The notes beneath the pieces are model-generated. The model was not told the origin of the DNA, did no database searches, and saw only the letters and a program-made list of their open reading frames with translations. A stretch of DNA of 64,000 nt from Cynocephalus volans (taxonomy: Eukaryota; Chordata; Mammalia; Dermoptera; Cynocephalidae): assembly GCF_027409185.1 (NCBI RefSeq), contig NC_084462.1, positions 186,579,571-186,643,570 of the forward strand, given 5' to 3'. How positions within the stretch are numbered: the first letter of the stretch is position 1; every line of letters starts with the position of its first letter. Positions 57,969 through 64,000 of the stretch are shown here, piece by piece. A program made the position numbers and the translations under genes.

Positions 57969-59840
57969 GATCTAATTATTCCACATTATATACATTTATC
58001 AAAACATCATTATGTTCCTCATAAATGAATACAATTATGATTTATCACATAAGATGATATTAATAAATAGAGAAGGAGATATAGCCTCTCTCAGACCACA
58101 CACTGGTAAAGGATCAAGACGTCCCTCAGAAATCACGAATGAGCTGAGGACAGCGGCCAGCACAGCTCCTATTCGACACCTTCAATGTGGCAAGTGGAAG
58201 TAAACAAGCAGCAACCAGAAGGAAACATCAACACAGCCCTTTTCTCCAGGGGTGACACGAGGAGTTCTGGGTTCAGGTCTCACACATAAGAAGCTTGGAC
58301 GTCATCACTCCCATCCAGACAAAAGTAAAAACTCTGAACAAAATGAAAATTGGTGACAATTCTTGAATCTGTAGAAGAATTTATGTCACCGGGTGAACGG
58401 CTGTCCCCAAAACGGAAGATGCAGCCAGGAAGACACAGAGGGTCATAACCTGTCAGATTAGAAACTCATGAGCAGAAACCTCCATGGGACCCAGGACTGG
58501 GGGAGAAAAACCAGAGCTGCAGCTGAAGAATTGCTGAAGACTCAGAGCTGGGAAGTCTGAGAGTTGGGTGCAGCCCAGTGGAATGGTCGCAGGGATCCCC
58601 AAACTTTAAACTCTACCTCAGGGGCCCAACAGTGTTCTCGTACAAAATATCAGAGACGAACCCTGATGTTCAGAGCAGAGAAAGGGAGGAAGGAGCCATT
58701 CTGAAATACCCCAGACCATGACCTTCTCTATAAGACGCCTTGACCTTAGGAGAAGCGAGTTTAGCTGATCCTAATGGACTACAGATTCATCACAGCATCA
58801 TTGACCTGAGAGAAGAGAAAAAATGAGTCCCCTCCCCCTCCCGCAAGAGACTTGCAGTGTCCCCTAAAGGAGGGTAAAGGGAGAAGCACTTGGGAAGGTC
58901 CCTCCCAGGACACAGCTCACTAAAGGACAGAAGTCATCCTAGGACTGTTCACTGCTTCCCTACCTCACACCTTACCCACATCCACAGGGCTCCTGTATCA
59001 TGACAGAGAAAAACTAAAACATAACATGCACCTTAGACACTATTTAAGAAGTGTCCATGAAAATGTAGTCCACAGAGGAGACAAAAACAAGGAAGTCAGG
59101 GGACATTTTATAGAGTCTGTTGCTCGTCTTGTCATCTTATCATGTCTTGTCTTTGAGAGACCCAGCACAAAATTCAGCCGAGCAGGGCTCTACTGTGTTT
59201 TCATCTCTGTGCTTGTCACGCAGAATCCTCCACATGGAAACATAAGAGCTGTGTGTGGCCCTCAGGCATCTGCTTCTCCATCGAGGACACTGAGGACTGG
59301 ACAGCGAGTGGGACAAATCCTCAGCATCAATGTCCACAGTGTGGATGAGGACCCAGAGGCTAAACTGCCTCATTGAGGATAGAGACGCCATGGGCAGGGG
59401 TCCTGTAGGATGATAGTAACCACGTGGGTGTAGCTGCACTTTGTATATGGATAAATGCTGATTTAGGAACAGGGTCCTCAGGACTAATCTAAAGTTTCTG
59501 GAAAATAATACTAGATCATAACGATTTGTGTGTCAGGAAAAAAACAGGTCATTGAAAAACCTGAGAAAGAAAAGACCCCAGTGAAAAGAACCTTCTTATC
59601 TGCACATGAGGAAAGTTACTTCACTCTGTGTTGCCTGCAGTGAGAATGTGAGAAATTAGAGTCACAAAGAATAAAGCAGGACATGACCCTGAGGGACATC
59701 TGAGAGTCAGCAGAGCAGAGGAAACCTCAGATCCGAAGAGGAACCCCCATCCCCTCTCTGCACCTGCTCCATGGGGCACAGGAGCTGGGTGGGCCTTGAG
59801 CGCCTCCTGCAGCCCAGACCCCTCCTGTGTCCTGCAGGGA

Positions 59841-59879
59841 GGTTTGTGTCTGGGCTCACGCTGACTTCCTGTCACTGTG
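59841..59879 (-). promoter_or_regulatory. Functional-looking V-RSS of IGHV B
   Basis: Heptamer CACAGTG (59879-59873), 23-bp spacer, nonamer ACACAAACC (59849-59841): the same heptamer and nonamer as IGHV A. Confidence 0.95.
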
Positions 59880-60319
59880 TCTCTGGCACAGTAATACACG
59901 CCTGTGTCCTCGTCGGTCACAGAGCTCAGCTGCAGGGAGAACTGGTTCTTGGACATGTCTCTGGTGATGGAGGTGCGGCTCTTGAGCGACGGGTTATAAG
60001 CTGTACCACCACTATAATCAATTACTCCCATCCACTCCAGCCCCTTCTCTGAGAGCTGGCGGATCCAGCTCCAACGATAACCAGTGGTTGTGATGGAGTC
60101 ACCAGAGACGGTGCAGGTGAGGGAGAGGGTCTGCGAGGGCTTCACCAGTCCTGGGCCCGAATCCTGCAGCTGCACCTCGGACAGGAAACCTGGAGACAAG
60201 GAGAATCAGAACCTGTCAGTCACTTTCAGTCACAAACTTCCCAGAACCCATGTGTGACATCTGAGACACTCACCTTCCGGAACTGTCACCAGGCAAAGGA
60301 GAAGACCCCACAGTCTCAT
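59880..60319 (-). CDS. IGHV: Immunoglobulin heavy variable segment B, intact (clan II, IGHV4-like)
   Basis: Germline heavy-chain V segment, paralogue of the 34.5-kb gene. Leader exon 60319-60274 (46 nt, [15 protein letters not shown]), GTGAGT donor, 84-bp intron, V exon 60189-59880 after a CCAG acceptor. The mature part begins [10 protein letters not shown]. Cys22, Trp38 and Cys97 are the canonical positions. CDR1 is [10 protein letters not shown], one codon longer than in A; CDR2 is IDYSGGT; the end reads YYCAR. FR2 has [10 protein letters not shown] where A has [10 protein letters not shown]. No stop or frameshift; RSS and octamer are intact. Most differences from A fall in and around the CDRs, as expected for diversifying V paralogues. 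An in-frame ATG at 60199 is intronic. Probably functional. Confidence 0.95.
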
Positions 60320-60431
60320 CTTCTGTTAGATCTCAACTCTGCCTTCCCCAGACACCTGAGCCCTGTCTGAGGACAGACTTGTGAGCTTCCACCACCCATG
60401 AGTCTACATTTACCCTGGAGCTTGAAGGAAA

Positions 60432-60439
60432 ATTTGCAT
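60432..60439 (-). promoter_or_regulatory. Promoter octamer of IGHV B
   Basis: Exact ATGCAAAT in gene sense, about 110 bp upstream of the leader ATG. It sits in the same context ('ggaaaatttgcatgtg') as in IGHV A. Confidence 0.9.
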
Positions 60440-62244
60440 GTGAGAGAGCTCAGTCCTTATAAGTGCTGAGGAATTCAGGTGGTAACTATTGTATTCTTTG
60501 AAATGCCCATAAGTTTTTTTTTTTTTTCTCTTGAAATCATCTGACATGTATTTACGGTATGGGAGGGAACTTTGTGAGCTTCAAACATGCCAAATTGGGG
60601 CCCCAGCTTTCTAGCCCAGATCTACCTCCTTCAACCCCTGTGTTCTGTGCTGACTTGGACCCAGCCCAACTCTCCCACATAAACTCAGGCTCTGGGTCTT
60701 GCTTCTAGAGTTCAGATCCCAACGCAAACCCTGTTTCTTTTCCTGGACCCTCTCCTGTGCTGAGGTTCTCATCACACCCGAGAGATTGTTACTTGGTATA
60801 TTGTTGTTCCATGAGTTCCAGGCCTGCCTTGTGTTTTCCATCCTGCCATACAAGACACAGCACATCAGGACCCACAGAGACTCTGCAGAAAATGGTGCCC
60901 AGTGCATTACTGAGGACACTGATTCTCAATATCTGAGAAAGATAAAAATCCAAAATGCCTCCATTCCATGGTCATTCCTGTCCATCTAAAGTGTACAAAG
61001 TTTCAACTTCAATTCACTTCTCACCCACATTTTATAGACTTTATTCCTTTTTTTAATCACCAGTCTTATCAGATATCAAAAAATAAAATTGATTACAATG
61101 GTTAACATGAAAGCAGTAATAACATCCCTATTACTAAACTTTTAAAAGCTCATTCTCCCTTGATGTCCACCTGTCTGTGGGCATGAGAGCCAGTCCATAA
61201 CTGGGGGCATCACTCTCTGGATGACTGCCCACCACAGAGAGAGCGGCCAGGAGCCGGGCTGGATGTTGTGATTTGTCTGTCCCTGTCACCTTGATTTCAG
61301 CCCCAAAGACAGCTGCATGTCAAGGAGGGACAGACTTTCAAGAGTCCTGAATGAATGACAAGACAGGAGCTGCTGATGGGCAATTTGGGGATGATTCTTC
61401 AGGTCCTGTTGACTCGTACATTGTGTTGGAGTTTTATCAAAATGTTAAAAGACCTGGTAAAATGTGATGCAAAACCAACACTCTCAAATGATAACATAAG
61501 TATTAGAAACAGAATAAGATATGACACAGATTCTGGAATTATCAGAGAGGAGAGTTCAAATAACTCTGTGCATGTGCATCTATGTTTTAGTTTTTTTCAA
61601 ACCTTCAGCTGACTCTCCAGCGTCCTAGTGGCCCAGCTCTGTGTGTCCAGGAGAACTTGTCAGGAAGCTCCACCTCATGGAGAAGCAGCCCAGCCTCTCA
61701 GTGGAGTAAGGGACAAGGACAAAGATCTGCATCTTGCTCGTTTCTGTTCTAACGTGCTCAGGAGGGAAGTTGCAGTGAGAAGAAGTGACTGATTCATAAC
61801 GTCACTCAGGAACCCAGACTCCACTGGTGTAAGACCCCAGATCTACAGCTTGTGGACAGACATTTACAGAAATCAAAAGGTGAGGGAATGGTGAATTTCA
61901 GGTGGAAAGTTTTTTAACTGCTGTGAAGACACTAAACATGAGGTCTCCCTAGTAACACAATTCAAGTGCATGACACAGGATGTGAACCACGAATGCAGTG
62001 TTGTAGAGCAGATCTCTAGACCTTGTTCATCCTGCATAACTGCCACTTTCCTCCTGTAGAACGTTACGTTAATTAGCCAGGCTGTGAGGGTGTGTGTTAT
62101 AAGTGTGTACACTTCCTTGGGCATAATATGTCATATGGCCCTGACTTACATCAAAAGCTAAAAAGTGTGTGTTATCTGCTATTTCAGGATAAATGAGAAC
62201 AACAGGTGTGTGTGTGGACTGGAGCCTGACACACTGAGTCCGTG

Positions 62245-62300
62245 TCACCTCTGTCTCTGTCTCTGTCTCTCTCTCTCCACACCCACCCACCCATACACAC
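62245..62300. repeat. TCTC/TGTC then CA-type microsatellite
   Basis: Copy-2 counterpart of the 36.7-kb tract. Confidence 0.85.
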
Positions 62301-62833
62301 AAATGCTCACCATTGGTCTTTAGAAAATCTACCCCGAACTGTCAATTTGATTGATCCTGATAACTCCTCATAGAATAATATGTGAACCTCACAGTCCTGT
62401 TCTGTAGTAAGTCACAGTGTGTAGGAAGGATCTCCCTTAGTACAAAGTGACAGGATGGTCCTGTGTGTTTGAGAGTCAGTGCATCACAGCCTGTTTCTTT
62501 GAATCTTAATTGTCCTGCAGGCCTCATGCACATGCTCGTCTCTAACTTGGAATGAGTGTTGTGTTTTATGGATAGTCCTAGTTTAAAAAAATATTTTAAG
62601 ATAATTATAGTATTGAAAATTCATTAAGTAAGACTCACACACCACTGAAAAGAGAAAATATCTTCATAAAAAAAATGGTCTTAGATGGGATGTCAGAAAA
62701 GTGGTAAAAGTACTAGCTGAGAAAATTTTAAATGTCCTTTAAATAAATCAAACAATATTAAAAACTATTATTATGTCATTAATACTAAGAATTAATATTC
62801 CTTGCATTTTTAGTGAAACCCTAAGGAAAAAAT

Positions 62834-62868
62834 AATGATGATAATAATAATAATAATAATAAACAATA
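62834..62868. repeat. (TAA)n microsatellite
   Basis: Run of GATAATAATAA units, absent as such from copy 1, where an AAAC repeat occupies the matching place (37280-37295). Confidence 0.85.
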
Positions 62869-62960
62869 ATAGTAAATCACCAAAAACCCATGTGATGAGA
62901 AACCAGCAGAAACATGAACTGAGGAGATAATCTCTTTATATATGTGGAATCATTGATATA

Positions 62961-64000
62961 GAAGAAAGAGAGATAAAGAAAATTGTCAAGATGAATAAAG
63001 AGATGAGATTTAAGAATAGACCTATTAGGCAGAGAAGAAAGGGGGCATATGGATCATGAATAATGTTAGAGATAAATCGGTGATACACCACACCTTCTCA
63101 AAATGTGCCTGTAATTGGATGAAGTTTAAGTAGACTGAAAGGTAAAAGAAAAGGCAAAATGGGTTTTCATTACAAAAATTGCATGCCTTTAGCAATATTT
63201 GCTGTGCAACGGTGTAAGTACATGAATACAAGATGGTTGGGAGTGCAGGACCAGAAATCAACAATAAAAATACCCGCCAGAGCAATGCAGATATAAAAAA
63301 TTAGATGTTAGACAAAGGCTTTATTGAAGTTCAATTATGCGTGAAGATAACACTACAAGCTACACGTTTTTGATACGTGGTAACAAACCAGTCACCATGT
63401 CACACTTTGTTCATGGTCTTCCTATCAGACTTTCTAACACAGAATAATGCAGTTCAATTTCAAATGTAACAGTTTCTTGAGGAAATTAGTAAATGTTAAC
63501 TAAAATACTCTGAATCACCTCAGATTTCCCCTTTAAATACAAAAGTGAGTGTGACACTGGTTGATTTGCTGTTTGTATATTACGAAGTCAGCCCTTTGAA
63601 GTTCACATCTCATCTGTGTGATAATTTTGAGACTGTCACTGTATGTAAAGGAAAACCGCATGTAATCATTTAAAAAGGTCTCCATTAATAATCACGCTCA
63701 GTTGAAACATAGAGACACACTCTTCTGTCCTGTGTCCAGGTTCCAAATTAGAAAACTGAGCTCATTTGCTAATGTGATTTAGTAATTTTCCCCTAAAAGT
63801 GTTCTCAGAGGAACATGTCTATCTCCATCCTGCTTCCGATCTGTTCCCAAACATTAGGGCTCTTATATTTAGCTGTATATGTGTCCTGTGGTCATTGAGT
63901 CACAGGGCTTGATTGTTTGGACCACACTACTCAGCCCATTCCCTGACTGATGTCTGACCCCAGCCTCCCATGGGCTTGTCCCCCTCAGTGCTCTGCAGCT
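62961..64000. other. Intergenic to window end
   Basis: No gene recognised. The final 70 bases resemble 53364-53428, suggesting that another homologous flank begins here. Confidence 0.4.

Larger units (their letters stand above)
57290..62960. repeat. Segmental duplication copy 2 (with IGHV B)
   Basis: Collinear with 31600-37390. It includes a complete IGHV gene, shared 3' and 5' flanks and a shared TCTC/CA microsatellite. It carries an extra block at about 57448-57968 absent from copy 1. Confidence 0.88.

Overview
This is a eutherian mammal immunoglobulin heavy-chain variable (IGHV) locus segment. All six recognisable V segments lie on the minus strand, with 3' recombination signals of the nonamer/23-bp/heptamer type. 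Two are structurally intact, near 34.5 kb and 60.1 kb (clan II, resembling primate IGHV4 and rodent IGHV3). Four are pseudogenes: two IGHV3-like (7.4 and 54.4 kb) and two clan II (12.1 and 38.9 kb). The rest is transposon-derived: old L1 pieces in both orientations, MaLR elements, three class I/II endogenous retroviruses (ERVs), one tRNA-derived SINE and several microsatellites. No Alu was recognised. The interrupted SINE resembles tRNA-Ile, and MST/THE1-like MaLR elements are present. I infer a primatomorph, most likely a colugo (Dermoptera, whose CYN SINEs derive from tRNA-Ile). This assignment is an inference, not a database result.

Layout. 1-7 kb: L1 relics and a MaLR-like LTR. 7.2-12.4 kb: IGHV3-like pseudogene, L1 tail and body, clan II pseudogene. 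14.2-21.6 kb: a minus-strand gamma-type ERV (tRNA-Phe-like primer site) splitting the SINE. 21.6-30.3 kb: a nested stack in which an antisense L1 holds a minus-strand MaLR element, which holds a second, plus-strand gamma-type ERV. 31.6-37.4 kb: first copy of a segmental duplication with intact IGHV A. 38.6-39.1 kb: clan II pseudogene. 40.8-52.9 kb: L1 fragments, one interrupted by a minus-strand beta-type ERV with a clear 6-bp target duplication. 54.2-54.7 kb: IGHV3-like pseudogene. 57.3-63.0 kb: second duplication copy with intact IGHV B.

The intact IGHV genes have a 46-nt leader exon, an intron of about 85 bp, a V exon, a consensus 23-RSS and an upstream octamer, so they should be transcribable in B cells and able to undergo V(D)J joining. 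All three ERVs are defective. Damage includes frameshifts, lost catalytic aspartates, a deleted reverse-transcriptase core in one, and loss of most of the surface-envelope region. I found no convincing unknown gene system. The most informative novelties are the IGHV-bearing duplication, an insertion present in only one copy, the nested ERVs and an interstitial telomeric repeat inside a MaLR LTR.
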